DNA of 64,000 nt from UBA4421 sp002704225 (GTDB lineage Bacteria > Pseudomonadota > Gammaproteobacteria > Pseudomonadales > Azotimanducaceae): positions 96,582 to 160,581 of the forward strand of contig CACDWG010000002.1 of assembly GCA_902556425.1 (NCBI GenBank), read 5' to 3'. This document shows, one piece after another, positions 25,525 to 34,484 of the stretch. Position 1 is the stretch's first letter; each line of letters opens with the position of its first letter. The position numbers and the translations under genes were made by a program. The notes under the pieces are model-generated. The model had not been told where the DNA came from. It worked only from the letters and a program-made list of their open reading frames with translations, and made no database searches.

Positions 25525-26577
25525 CTAAAACCGACGATTCTCGCCAATTTTCAAGACCCAAGCATTTTCTTCTCCTAGGCCCTGATCTTCTGCGGCCCTG
25601 AGAAAGCGTCGGGGTGGCTCATCCAGCGGTTCATCGGACAAATCGAAGGTACCGAAGTGCATACCCACTGCTGACTGCGCCGCCAAATCCAGCGCAGTGG
25701 TGACTGCCTCCTCCGGATTGATATGAGAAGCCTTCATCATGGCTCTGGGCGTATAGGCCCCTATGGGAATCGCCGCCAAATCAAACGGTCCCAACCGTTT
25801 GCCAATCGCTTTGAAACCCGAAGAATAGCCCGTATCCCCAGCGTGATAGAAACGACGATCGGGGCCGATCACAGCCCAGGAAGACCAGAGCGATTTGTTG
25901 GTATCCGTCAGACTACGCTTACTCCAATGCTGGCTCGGTAAACAGTGTACGGTAACAGCGCCGAGCTCAGCCCGTTGCCCCCAATTGAGCTCAGTCACGT
26001 TACCAATACCCGCAGAGCGCAGCAAAGCCCCATTGCCTTCGGGGACCAGAAACACTGTGTCCGGATCGCGTTCTGCCAGGGTGCGCAGCGTCGGCAAATC
26101 TAGGTGATCGTAGTGGTTGTGGGAGATCGTGACAAAATCGATGGCGGGCAAATCACTGATGGCGATTCCCGGCTGCACGAAGCGCCGCGGACCAAGAGCG
26201 GGCACCGGGCTTGGCGTGTTGGACCAGATGGGGTCCGTAAGAAACGTCATGCCGCCCATTTGCACGACGAAGGTCGAATGCCCTACCCAAGTAATCATGG
26301 GTGTCATGTCAGCAACATTGGCGCGCAACAGGCTGCCATCGTTTGGCACGCGCTGAGGTGCGCCATCACTCGATCGAAAGTAGGTTCCGAGGCGCCGAAG
26401 CATAAACGGCAGTCTCACGCCAAGGCCGCCTTTATCTAGATCACCTATCGGATTGGAAAATTCGCCGCGGTCGTTCAACTCGGCCTCTGCTAAGGAGGCC
26501 ACTGCGTTGGCACGCGTCGGCTGCGCCCACACCACAACCAAAAGACTCAGCAAGCCTGACGCTATTGTACCGCGCAT
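25525..26577 (-). CDS. Exported MBL-fold hydrolase, NAPE-PLD / UlaG-like
   Basis: A 350-residue metallo-beta-lactamase-fold protein with a signal peptide ('MRGTIASGLLSLLVVVWAQPTRA'). Motifs are 'WVGHSTFVVQ' near residue 96, the metal-binding 'ISHNHYDHLDLPTL' near 148-161, 'FYHAGDTGYSSGF' near 243-255, and a final 'GMHFGTFDLSDEPLDEP' carrying another ligand His. This combination is that of the NAPE-PLD-like branch, phosphodiesterases that can act on phospholipids. The exported location fits a membrane-lipid substrate, but the reaction is inferred. It is divergent from the nitroreductase gene. Confidence 0.85.
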   Translation of the reverse strand: MRGTIASGLLSLLVVVWAQPTRANAVASLAEAELNDRGEFSNPIGDLDKGGLGVRLPFMLRRLGTYFRSSDGAPQRVPNDGSLLRANVADMTPMITWVGHSTFVVQMGGMTFLTDPIWSNTPSPVPALGPRRFVQPGIAISDLPAIDFVTISHNHYDHLDLPTLRTLAERDPDTVFLVPEGNGALLRSAGIGNVTELNWGQRAELGAVTVHCLPSQHWSKRSLTDTNKSLWSSWAVIGPDRRFYHAGDTGYSSGFKAIGKRLGPFDLAAIPIGAYTPRAMMKASHINPEEAVTTALDLAAQSAVGMHFGTFDLSDEPLDEPPRRFLRAAEDQGLGEENAWVLKIGENRRF

Positions 26578-26619
26578 CCACTTTCACTCCGTATTAATCG
26601 GCCCTCAGTATGATAATGA

Positions 26620-26641
26620 GCGCGTGCAAAGCGCGTGCAAA
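26620..26641. repeat. Tandem 11-base repeat in a divergent promoter
   Basis: GCGCGTGCAAA occurs twice head to tail between the MBL gene (minus) and the nitroreductase gene (plus). Its place suggests a regulator-binding site. Confidence 0.4.
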
Positions 26642-26706
26642 TCCGCCGAAAAAGGCTAGAAATCCGTGAACAAATAAGACATGTTTGGCCTCAGGGGGAT
26701 GAAGTT

Positions 26707-27342
26707 ATGGATCTATACGAGGCTATGAGCACCCTACGTGCCGTTCGCCGTTTACGCTCGGACCCGATCGATGAAGCGATTGTCGAGCGAGTACTGACCG
26801 CGGCGACTTGGGCACCTACCGGTGGCAACACGCAGCCTTGGCGCATTGTGGCGCTCACCGATGCCGATAAAAAACAGGCATTGCAGGACCTATACAAACC
26901 GCACTGGGACAGCTACCTGCCGGGCTACGAAGCCCGGCTGTCGCATATGCCGGAGGATGCTCGAGCATCCAGCATCAAGGCCATGGACGCGGGCAATTAT
27001 CTTGCAGCCCATATGCATGAAGCGCCGCTGATCGCTGTCTTCTGCTTCAACCCGAAACTGATGACGATTACCGACAGTGAGTTGGATCGCCCAAGCGTCG
27101 TCGGCGGAGGGTCGGTCTATCCCGCGGTACAAAATTTCTTGCTGGCCTGTCGTAACGAGGGGCTGGGCTGCGTGCTTACGACCCTTTTGTGTTACGAAGA
27201 GGATGCTGTTAAAGAACTGCTCGGCATACCCGAAGACTGGTATCCCTGTGCTCATATTCCCGTGGGGTATCCCGTCCTTGGCGGCCACGGCAGCATCCGG
27301 CGTCGCGCGCTGGATCAGATGGTTCGTTACAACACATGGTGA
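26707..27342 (+). CDS. Nitroreductase-family protein
   Basis: A 211-residue FMN-dependent nitroreductase-fold protein. The N-terminal 'STLRAVRRLRSDPIDE' and 'ATWAPTGGNTQPWRIVALTD' near residues 29-54 are the usual FMN-binding segments, and 'YPAVQNFLLACRNEGLGCVLTT' near 138-159 the central helix. 'PVGYPVLGGHG' near the end is also typical. I prefer the ATG at 26707, behind an AGGGGGATG stretch and matching the usual family start; the open frame goes back to 26635. Its end overlaps the start of the PhyH gene by 7 bases, so the two are coupled. The substrate is not known. Confidence 0.87.
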   Translation: MDLYEAMSTLRAVRRLRSDPIDEAIVERVLTAATWAPTGGNTQPWRIVALTDADKKQALQDLYKPHWDSYLPGYEARLSHMPEDARASSIKAMDAGNYLAAHMHEAPLIAVFCFNPKLMTITDSELDRPSVVGGGSVYPAVQNFLLACRNEGLGCVLTTLLCYEEDAVKELLGIPEDWYPCAHIPVGYPVLGGHGSIRRRALDQMVRYNTW

Positions 27343-28298
27343 GTACGGTGCCTCATTACGCAACAGCGCCTCTTGATGGACCAGAAGTCCTACCACTGCC
27401 TGCGCTAACTCAGGATCGAGCACAAGCCATGAGCGACCTCAGCGAATACGGCTGCTGCATACTCACAGATGTGCTGTCCCCAGAGCGAATTGCGTTACTG
27501 AAAACGAAAATGGATCAGCAGTATGAGGCCGAAGAGGCTCTTGGAGAGCTGACGCCGGACCGGGGGCGCAGCAATAAAATCGTCATCCCCAATCTGATCA
27601 ACAAAGGTCAACACTACATAGAACTGGTTAGCCACGAAGACACCGAGGCCCTTGCCAGCCACGTTCTTGGCAAACAGTGGCTGCTGTCCAGCCTGACGGC
27701 GCACATGTTTAAGGGCACGACCCCAGAGGTTGAACTGGTTCACCGCGATCAAGGCCAAGTGCCTGCCAGTTTGGATCAACCAGCACTGTTGAATCTGTTT
27801 TACCTGCTCGACGATTTTACCCCTGAACGCGGTAGCACCGTGGTTTTTCCCGGCAGCCACCGATGGCCGTTAGCCCACCGGGTCCACCCGCCCGCTGCCG
27901 AAAAGGGTGCGCAGGTCACGGTGCCTGCTGGCAGTCTGTTCGCCTTTGAAGGCCGGCTGTGGCATGCCACTGGCGCAAGCCAGACCGGTCACCGCCGGCG
28001 CGCGTTGTCGGTTTTTTGCTCGGCGCCTTGGCTTCGGCAGCAAGAGAATGCTCTGGCCGCAACGAGCCACGATTTATTGGAAAATGCCGATCCAACATTG
28101 CGGGCACGCCTAGGCCTCAAGACCTACGGCACGCTGGGTAACGTTAATGGTACGAGAGTGCCCCATCAGCGAGTCGCCTTTGGCAGTGTCGACGTTGATT
28201 TGCCCGACTTTTTGATTGGTGAAAACGCACAGCTGATCCCAACGGGCAAAACGCGATTACCCCAAAGTCTCAATACCAAATACAGCACGGACGTTTGA
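27336..28298 (+). CDS. Phytanoyl-CoA dioxygenase (PhyH) family protein
   Basis: A 320-residue PhyH-type oxygenase. The iron-binding HxD is in 'ELVHRDQGQVP' near residue 133, the distal His in 'GRLWHATGASQTG' near 209, with the Arg ('HRRRALSVF') next. 'TVVFPGSHRWPL' between them is also characteristic. The start overlaps the end of the nitroreductase gene by 7 bases, indicating one operon that continues into the MFS transporter 52 bases on. A transporter plus oxygenases and a reductase suggest uptake and breakdown of one compound. Confidence 0.88.
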   Translation: MVSTVPHYATAPLDGPEVLPLPALTQDRAQAMSDLSEYGCCILTDVLSPERIALLKTKMDQQYEAEEALGELTPDRGRSNKIVIPNLINKGQHYIELVSHEDTEALASHVLGKQWLLSSLTAHMFKGTTPEVELVHRDQGQVPASLDQPALLNLFYLLDDFTPERGSTVVFPGSHRWPLAHRVHPPAAEKGAQVTVPAGSLFAFEGRLWHATGASQTGHRRRALSVFCSAPWLRQQENALAATSHDLLENADPTLRARLGLKTYGTLGNVNGTRVPHQRVAFGSVDVDLPDFLIGENAQLIPTGKTRLPQSLNTKYSTDV

Positions 28299-28350
28299 GG
28301 ATTGAATGCCCCGTCTTTTGAATAATTAGCACAAGCAGTAAGTCGAATTT

Positions 28351-29868
28351 ATGTCAGAAACAACAGCACCAGCTCAAAAATCACTCAGCACGTTTCAACT
28401 TGCCTCCTATGGCGCGCCATCGATGCCTCTGTCCATGGTCTCCCTACCCCTAGCCGTGTATTTGACGCCGGTTTACGCGGATTCCGCAGGCTTTGGACTC
28501 AGCTTGGCCTTTGTCGGTTTGATGCTGGCCTTATCACGCGTATTCGACGGAATTACCGACCCGGTCATCGGCTTTCTTTCCGATCGAATCCGTACCCGTT
28601 GGGGACGCCGCAAACCCTTCGTACTCATCGGCATGCCGATCTTTATGCTGGGCGTGTGGCTACTTTGGATTCCCCCCATTGAATTTACCGAGGTCACTTG
28701 GCTCGGCATGACGTTCAATACAGGTTATCCCTATCTACTGGGCGTGCTGGTCATTATGTATGTGGGCGCGACCATCAAGGATGTGCCCTATTCCGCCTGG
28801 GGTGCAGAGCTTGCCCAGGGCTACAACGAACGAACGCTGGTGATGAGTTGGAAAGAAGCCTTCACTGTCTCAGGTTCGCTCATCGGCGCTATGTGCCCGG
28901 CGATTATCGTGTTTTGGGGCTATACCAAGCCCACGGACAACGTTTATTTTCTGACAATTGCGCTGATGTTCATCATGCCGGTGTTAATCTTCAACCTGCT
29001 TTATTCTGTCCCCGAACATCCGGTAAAGGAACAAAACACCAGCCGTTTGTCTCTGCGCGACAGTTTTCGCTACGTTTGGGCAAACGAACCCTATCGCGTT
29101 TTGGTGATCATCTTTTTGTTCTCAACCATCGGGTCAGCGATGACCAACTCGTTGAGTTTTTTCTTCGTCAAGCATGTGTTGCTCGCCGGGGATTTGTACG
29201 GTTTTTATCTGGCCCCCTATTTCATCTCGCAGATTGTTGCCATTCCTCTATGGTTCAAGCTTTCGGCCAAAATCGGCAAGCATCGGGCCACCATGGTCGC
29301 GATTTTCTGGTACGCCCTGTGGTCTTGCTTTATTCCCTTGATCGCCATTGCACCGCAAGCATGGTTCGATGCCTTTGAACTGAGCAAGGTGCTCTCATTC
29401 TTGCCCGACAGTTGGCTGGCCGGCATGAACGCACAATTCGACGGCATCCCAACCGGCAAGTTCGCTTTCTTCATTGGCGTGATGTGCCTGAAAGGCAGCG
29501 CTATCGGCGCGCTGAGTGCTCTGCCCTATGCCATGGCCGCTGACGTGATTGACTTAGACAGTGCTCGCACAGGCAAACGTCAGGGCGGCGCTTATTTCAG
29601 CATTTGGACCATGACACGGAAACTGGCGTACGCCCTAGGATTGGTGGTGGGCACAACCGCCGCCACCATCGTTGGTTTTAACTCCCTGGCCGACCCTATT
29701 GGCGACCCCAACACCGCCTACTCTCTGATCTGGCTGGCCTGCCTCTATTCCATCGTTCCCGCGCTGTTCAAATTCATCGCGATACCCATGCTTTGGCGCT
29801 ACCCGCTGACGGAAGAAAAGCTTCGGGAAGTGCAGCAAGAAATTGCTGCTGGCAAACAAACCGCATGA
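28351..29868 (+). CDS. MFS transporter, GPH (melibiose-carrier-like) family
   Basis: A 505-residue membrane transporter with about 12 hydrophobic segments. 'FDGITDPVIGFLSDRIRTRWGRRKPFVLIGMP' starting near residue 68 is the signature of the glycoside-pentoside-hexuronide:cation symporter family. 'VPYSAWGAELAQGYNERT' and the later 'AMAADVIDLDSARTGKRQGG' are further family marks. Besides sugars, this family in aerobic marine bacteria imports other organic compounds. It lies between two PhyH genes in the same direction, 15 bases before the second, so it probably imports their substrate. Confidence 0.9.
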   Translation: MSETTAPAQKSLSTFQLASYGAPSMPLSMVSLPLAVYLTPVYADSAGFGLSLAFVGLMLALSRVFDGITDPVIGFLSDRIRTRWGRRKPFVLIGMPIFMLGVWLLWIPPIEFTEVTWLGMTFNTGYPYLLGVLVIMYVGATIKDVPYSAWGAELAQGYNERTLVMSWKEAFTVSGSLIGAMCPAIIVFWGYTKPTDNVYFLTIALMFIMPVLIFNLLYSVPEHPVKEQNTSRLSLRDSFRYVWANEPYRVLVIIFLFSTIGSAMTNSLSFFFVKHVLLAGDLYGFYLAPYFISQIVAIPLWFKLSAKIGKHRATMVAIFWYALWSCFIPLIAIAPQAWFDAFELSKVLSFLPDSWLAGMNAQFDGIPTGKFAFFIGVMCLKGSAIGALSALPYAMAADVIDLDSARTGKRQGGAYFSIWTMTRKLAYALGLVVGTTAATIVGFNSLADPIGDPNTAYSLIWLACLYSIVPALFKFIAIPMLWRYPLTEEKLREVQQEIAAGKQTA

Positions 29869-29883
29869 CGAAAAGCCAGTTCA

Positions 29884-30804
29884 TTGGACACTGAACGCTA
29901 TCGGCAAAAGGATCTAGACGCATGGCACCACGACGGTGCCGTGGTCATACCAAATTTTTTCACCGCCGAAGAAATCGCACCGATCTACTCCGATTACGCA
30001 CAGCTCTACGGTACTCGCGGCGCTGGAGACGGCAAGACATTGCGCATTGATACCGGTGAGCCTGCTGGTGCATTTCACCGAAAGCAATTCGTCAATCTGG
30101 ACACGCTGCCCTTCGATGCCAGCCCGGAAATGAATTTGATATCGTTGCACCCTGCGCTGATCAAACTCGCCAAGGACCTATTGGGTTGTGAAGAGATCCA
30201 TCTGTATCAATCACACACCTGGGCAAAATTCACCGGTGAAGCAGACTATGACCAGCCATTTCACTGCGACTATGGCAACCATACGCTGACCGTTCCTGCG
30301 GAAAATAGCAGCGACAAAACCGTGAACTTCGTCATTTACATTTCGGACGTTACTGACCCTCTCGGCGCAATGCATTACGTGCGCAGAGCAGATTCAGACA
30401 GGATTTTGGGCCCTGAGGCGATTATGGCTCCAGCCGACAAACAGCAGGCGTTACAGGCCGAGACGCGCTCTGCTGCCGCCCCTGCGGGATCCCTTGTTGC
30501 CTACTGTATCGATACGTTTCACCGGGGTACAAACATGATCGAGCCCAACGGGCTGCGCTATACCATGACCGTGAGTTTTAAGCGCGCTGACAACGCCAAC
30601 ATCGGCTTCCATGTCTGGCAGCACGCTGTCGACCGCCCTTGGCATCATGTGATCAATCACGCCAGCCCTGAACAGCTTGGCTGCTTGGGCATTCCCTCGC
30701 CCGGCGATTCGTTTTGGACGCAACGCACCTTAGAGCAATGTCAGACCCGCTGGCCGAATTGGGATTTGGCGGCCTATCGCGCAGCGGTCAAGGCTCCTGG
30801 TTAA
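29884..30804 (+). CDS. Phytanoyl-CoA dioxygenase (PhyH) family protein
   Basis: A 306-residue PhyH-type oxygenase. HxD is in 'QPFHCDYGNHTL' near residue 124, the distal His in 'DTFHRGTNMIEPNG' near 214, the Arg in 'GLRYTMTVSF'. The start appears to be TTG at 29884, 15 bases after the MFS stop; no in-frame ATG precedes it. The unusual start codon and close packing fit a lower-level gene at the end of the operon nitroreductase - PhyH - MFS - PhyH. The substrate is unknown. Confidence 0.85.
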   Translation: MDTERYRQKDLDAWHHDGAVVIPNFFTAEEIAPIYSDYAQLYGTRGAGDGKTLRIDTGEPAGAFHRKQFVNLDTLPFDASPEMNLISLHPALIKLAKDLLGCEEIHLYQSHTWAKFTGEADYDQPFHCDYGNHTLTVPAENSSDKTVNFVIYISDVTDPLGAMHYVRRADSDRILGPEAIMAPADKQQALQAETRSAAAPAGSLVAYCIDTFHRGTNMIEPNGLRYTMTVSFKRADNANIGFHVWQHAVDRPWHHVINHASPEQLGCLGIPSPGDSFWTQRTLEQCQTRWPNWDLAAYRAAVKAPG

Positions 30805-30860
30805 CCCAGAGGCCTCTGACTAACCCCAAGGACTCTAGATTAACCAGAGCCCCAACAGGT
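30802..30860. repeat. Degenerate 20-base tandem repeat between convergent genes
   Basis: Three imperfect units begin TTAACCCAGAGG, CTAACCCCAAGG and TTAACCAGAGCC at about 20-base steps. The first contains the palindrome CAGAGGCCTCTG. The stretch lies between the PhyH stop and the GST stop and may help end transcription, though no T-run is present. Confidence 0.4.
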
Positions 30861-30862
30861 GC

Positions 30863-31720
30863 TTATTTGAAATCCGCTGCGCTGTGTCGCTCGATCACTC
30901 GCGTCTCTTCGGGGCCCCACGGACGATTGACGCGGCGGCCGCGATCTACTGCCGGCCGCGCTTGAATTTGCTTCGCCCAGCGCACCACATGGGTATAGGA
31001 CGCAGCGTCAATAAACTCTTCAGCACTGTAAAGATTGTTGATTGCCAGCTGACCGTACCAGGAATAGTTGGCGATATCCGCGATCGTATAATCGTCACCA
31101 CACAAAAATTCGCGCTCAGCCAGCGTCCGATTCAGCACATCTAACTGACGCTTGATTTCCATCGTGAAGCGATCAATCGGGTACTGCATCTTGAACGGGG
31201 CATAGGCATAAAAGTGACCAAAGCCGCCGCCCAGATAGGGGGCACTGCCCATCTGCCAGAACAGCCACGACATACACTCGGCGCGGGCGGATGGTTCGGT
31301 TGGCAGCAAGGCACCAAATTTTTCGGCTAGATACACCATGATGGCTCCAGACTCAAACACCCGAGTAGGCGTGGGCGTGCTCAAATCCAGCAGCGCTGGA
31401 ATTTTGGAATTCGGATTTATGTCAACGAAGTCGCTGCCGAACTGTTGGCCTTCCCCAATATTTATCGTGTAGGCATCGTACTCTGCCCCGGCGTGGCCTA
31501 AATCGATGAGTTCTTCGAGCAAGGCCGTGACCTTGACCCCATTTGGCGTCGCCAACGAGTACAGCTGCAATGGGTTTTCGCCACGAGGCAGCTCTTTATC
31601 GTGAGTGGGTCCAGCGATCGGCCGATTGATGTTGGCGAAACGACCACCGCTCTCGGTATCCCAGGTCCAAACCTTGGGCGGTACGTATTCGTCGGTTGGG
31701 GTCGGCTTGTCATCACTCAT
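30863..31720 (-). CDS. yghU: Glutathione S-transferase family protein, YghU-like disulfide-bond oxidoreductase
   Basis: A 285-residue GST. The N-terminal extension and 'RFANINRPIAGPTHDKELPRG' are typical of the YghU/YfcG group, whose members reduce disulfides with glutathione. The glutathione site is read in 'QLYSLATPNGVKVTALLEEL' near residues 52-71 and 'NSKIPALLD ... ESGAIMVYLAE' near 104-131. The helical C-terminal domain follows. A strong AAGGAG site precedes the ATG. It is convergent with the PhyH operon. Confidence 0.88.
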   Translation of the reverse strand: MSDDKPTPTDEYVPPKVWTWDTESGGRFANINRPIAGPTHDKELPRGENPLQLYSLATPNGVKVTALLEELIDLGHAGAEYDAYTINIGEGQQFGSDFVDINPNSKIPALLDLSTPTPTRVFESGAIMVYLAEKFGALLPTEPSARAECMSWLFWQMGSAPYLGGGFGHFYAYAPFKMQYPIDRFTMEIKRQLDVLNRTLAEREFLCGDDYTIADIANYSWYGQLAINNLYSAEEFIDAASYTHVVRWAKQIQARPAVDRGRRVNRPWGPEETRVIERHSAADFK

Positions 31721-31801
31721 AATTACTCCTTGTTATTCGCTTTATGGATCCATGGAACCCGCTGCACTTCTGCCGCAGGTCAGTGTCCGTTATTCGCTGG
31801 A

Positions 31802-33379
31802 TCAAGACAATCCAGCGATACGCCCATCCCGTGTTGGCGCTCCCCGAGCAGCATCGTCAGCCGCCATCAGGGCATCCGCAAGCACCTCCATCATCTGACC
31901 CCGCGCAGGATGCTGTTGTGCGCTCAGATCTTGCATTTCGTCGGGATCCGACCGCAGGTCAAACAGCTGCTCTTCCCCCTTGGCGTTTCGTGTATAGCGG
32001 TACTGTTCCGTAATCACCGTGCGCGTTTTCGCAGGTATCGGCGTGAGCTTTGCGGTGATGGTGGCGATGTCGTCCTCAACCAGCACATGGTCGCGCACTC
32101 TGGCGTCTTCGTCGTTGAGCATGGCGGTTAAACTCTGCCCCTGAATGCCGTCATAACCCCGCAGTCTGCACAGCTCCAAGATCGTGGGGGCAATATCGAT
32201 ACTTGACGCCAATCCCTGCGTGCGTTGAGCTGGCATATTGGGAGCGCTAATAACCAAGGGCACTTGGAGTGTGCCGCGGTAGTGCATGAAGCCTTTTAAG
32301 AACAACCCGTGATCGCCCATCATGTCGCCATGATCGCTGGTGAAAATCACGATCGTATTATCGCGCACCCCCAAGCTGTCGAGCTGCTCCAGTAGGCGAC
32401 CGACACCATCGTCTACCATTTCGATCATGCCATATGTCGCGGCGATGGCCTGCCCCAACAACCGATCGTTACCGTAGCCGCAGGGTGCTACCCAGTCACG
32501 CTGATCGGCGGGATGCACACGTTGGAAGGCGCGCAAATGCGCTGGCGCGTGAGGCAGCGGGTCGTGTCGACTCTCGGGCAGCGGAATATCTGCAGGATCA
32601 TGTCTGTCAAACCATGGCCCTGGCGGGCTGATCGGGTGGTGAGGATCTGGGAATGAACACATGGCCATCCACGGTTCGTTTGTTTCGCTGCAGGACTGAA
32701 TGAATTCTTGGGTCCGCTCGGTCACAAAGCGAGTGGAGTGAAACCGTTCGTTATAGGGCGCCTCGTAAATTTGCCACCATTCGTCGCTGCGTTTGCTACC
32801 CGGCGCCTGAGCGTCGTGTGGTGCCAGCAGTTCTTCTCGACTCGCGCCTTGGGCGAGTGCCCACTGCAAATGATGACCTGTTACCCGAGCTCCGTGGTCG
32901 ATCGACAACTCGATACGCTCGAAGCCATAAAAGTCCTCAGGATCCTTGGGGAGCTTATCGAGATACCGTTCGAAGTCCTCAAAGCGATCCCAGCCGTCAG
33001 GCTGATGATCCAGTAAGGCTCCCTGCCCGCGAAAATCCACCACAGAGTTCCTGCTCATCCCATGCTGTAAATGGGACTTCCCCACAAGTGCCGTACGATA
33101 CCCATCGGCACGCAGCTGGCGAACAAAGGTGTTGGCATGCCAATCGAGAGAGCGGTCGTTGAAGATCACCCCATGCGCTGTGGGCATCCGCCCGGTCAGG
33201 ATCGTGGCTCGATTGGGCATACAGACAGGGTTTGCCACCCACGCATTTTCAAACACGCAACCCGATGACGCCAAACTGTCTAAGTTGGGGGTGCGCACCG
33301 TTGGGTTGCCCATAAACCCCACGTGATCGGCCCGATGCTGATCTGTCATGATCAGCAAAATGTTTGGTTTCTCGGTCAT
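31802..33379 (-). CDS. Sulfatase-family hydrolase (Cys-type, formylglycine-dependent)
   Basis: A 525-residue alkaline-phosphatase-superfamily sulfatase. 'NILLIMTDQHRADH' near residues 6-19 supplies the first metal ligands. The modified residue is C53 in 'CMPNRATILTG', the CxPxR motif whose Cys becomes formylglycine. 'FTSDHGDMMGDHGLF' near 343-357 gives the other ligands. There is no signal peptide, so it acts in the cytoplasm, as choline- and some aryl-sulfatases or phosphonate monoester hydrolases do. I chose the ATG at 33379 with a GAGGGAAG site. No formylglycine-generating enzyme gene is seen in the window. Confidence 0.9.
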   Translation of the reverse strand: MTEKPNILLIMTDQHRADHVGFMGNPTVRTPNLDSLASSGCVFENAWVANPVCMPNRATILTGRMPTAHGVIFNDRSLDWHANTFVRQLRADGYRTALVGKSHLQHGMSRNSVVDFRGQGALLDHQPDGWDRFEDFERYLDKLPKDPEDFYGFERIELSIDHGARVTGHHLQWALAQGASREELLAPHDAQAPGSKRSDEWWQIYEAPYNERFHSTRFVTERTQEFIQSCSETNEPWMAMCSFPDPHHPISPPGPWFDRHDPADIPLPESRHDPLPHAPAHLRAFQRVHPADQRDWVAPCGYGNDRLLGQAIAATYGMIEMVDDGVGRLLEQLDSLGVRDNTIVIFTSDHGDMMGDHGLFLKGFMHYRGTLQVPLVISAPNMPAQRTQGLASSIDIAPTILELCRLRGYDGIQGQSLTAMLNDEDARVRDHVLVEDDIATITAKLTPIPAKTRTVITEQYRYTRNAKGEEQLFDLRSDPDEMQDLSAQQHPARGQMMEVLADALMAADDAARGAPTRDGRIAGLS

Positions 33380-33459
33380 AACTTCCCTCAACCGCCCTTC
33401 AATCCGTGTGAAAGAACCCTCGGCAACAGGTCAATCCTTGCGTCACCCAGGAGTTGTCG

Positions 33460-33813
33460 TTAGCCGAGAGCAAAGGTCATGAACGACTGGCGTTGAACTC
33501 TCACCGCAAGCACATCGGCTGTCGGGCGATCTACGGCCTTGTTCAATCCTGACGGCAACCCCGCCTGAGTAATCAGCGCATTGGCACGCGCCAATGTCAC
33601 AGTAGCAGACAGGTCTTGGGTGCGAGCCGTAAGAGTTTCGCGCAACCGCTTGCCGGTCTGATTCTGATTCGCCTGTTGTACCGCGGCCTTGGCACCGTTG
33701 AGGGCCTCGTAGGTGCCACGAGCCAACACCGTTTTTGGCGCACCCAGCCGCGTTTGAGCACCAGAAGGGCTAGGAGGTGTCATCAAGGCGTTGGATGAAA
33801 GCGGTAAGGACAT
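33460..33813 (-). CDS. Hypothetical protein
   Basis: A 117-residue protein that I do not recognise. It is rich in Ala, Thr, Gln and Arg with helix-favouring stretches ('YEALNGAKAAVQQANQNQTGKRLRETL'), and has no signal peptide or membrane segment. No good ribosome binding site is visible before the ATG. It lies 80 bases before the sulfatase gene on the same strand. The length of the frame and its position support a gene, but only moderately. Confidence 0.5.
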   Translation of the reverse strand: MSLPLSSNALMTPPSPSGAQTRLGAPKTVLARGTYEALNGAKAAVQQANQNQTGKRLRETLTARTQDLSATVTLARANALITQAGLPSGLNKAVDRPTADVLAVRVQRQSFMTFALG

Positions 33814-33929
33814 AATGAAAAAAGCGCAAGAACGGAAAATATTGTCCGATTATACCTGCTTTTGTGGTCAAGCGGTCGATGCGAGCGGCAATCGCCTGCC
33901 GCTTGTTTCTGTCCCTTCGACCCGAAACC

Positions 33930-34454
33930 CTACCAACCCGAGCGACCGGGCTCGCCTTTGAAGGGCCCAACGATTTCGTCCGTTACCCAACCGCCATAAA
34001 ATCCACCGGCTTGGGCGCGCACGGTCTGGCCCGCCACAACGCAGTGACATTCCGCTGGGTAAAAGGCATACCAGCCTGCCACTTCCGCGAAGGCTTGGGT
34101 GGGTTTGGGATAGCGCCAAGCGAGGCGCTGGTCTTGATAGCGAAAGTACTCCGCCTGCCCCTTCCATTCGCAGTACGAGGCGCCATCCACCGGTTCGAGG
34201 GGAACGTTGAGAGCGCTGGGCGGCAAATAAAACGTTGGCGGGCTGGCGGTCTCTAGGACCCGTTTACTGTTACTGCAGGCCGCCACCAAGGTTCCGTCGG
34301 CTGCAAACACCTGCACATCGCGTGCATCATCGACAATGGCCGGCGGGCGGGGATAATCCCATACCGACTCTTGACCGGGACCGGGCTCCAGCGCGAAATC
34401 CGGCCGCTTTTGACCCGTGTGCTGCCAACCGTAGGTGTTGGATTTGTCGCTCAT
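33930..34454 (-). CDS. DUF427 domain protein
   Basis: A 174-residue DUF427 protein. The family core is plain: 'VQVFAADGTLVAACSNSKRVLETASPPTFYLP' from about residue 48, 'YCEWKGQAEYFRY' near 93-105, and 'WRYPKPTQAFAEVAGWYAFYPA' near 112-133. The usual C-terminal tail then follows with 'GGFYGGWVTDEIVGPFKG'. The biochemical role of the family is not established. A GGGGGG site precedes the ATG. It lies 30 bases downstream of the epimerase-like gene, probably in one transcript. Confidence 0.88.
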   Translation of the reverse strand: MSDKSNTYGWQHTGQKRPDFALEPGPGQESVWDYPRPPAIVDDARDVQVFAADGTLVAACSNSKRVLETASPPTFYLPPSALNVPLEPVDGASYCEWKGQAEYFRYQDQRLAWRYPKPTQAFAEVAGWYAFYPAECHCVVAGQTVRAQAGGFYGGWVTDEIVGPFKGEPGRSGW

Positions 34455-34484
34455 TCGCCAGCCCCCCTAGAAAAGTGTTTCAGG

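Noticed and set aside
31732..31798. Direct repeat GTTATTCGCT on either side of a 47-base spacer
   Set aside because: Only ten bases long and without further copies or partner features; it could be chance.
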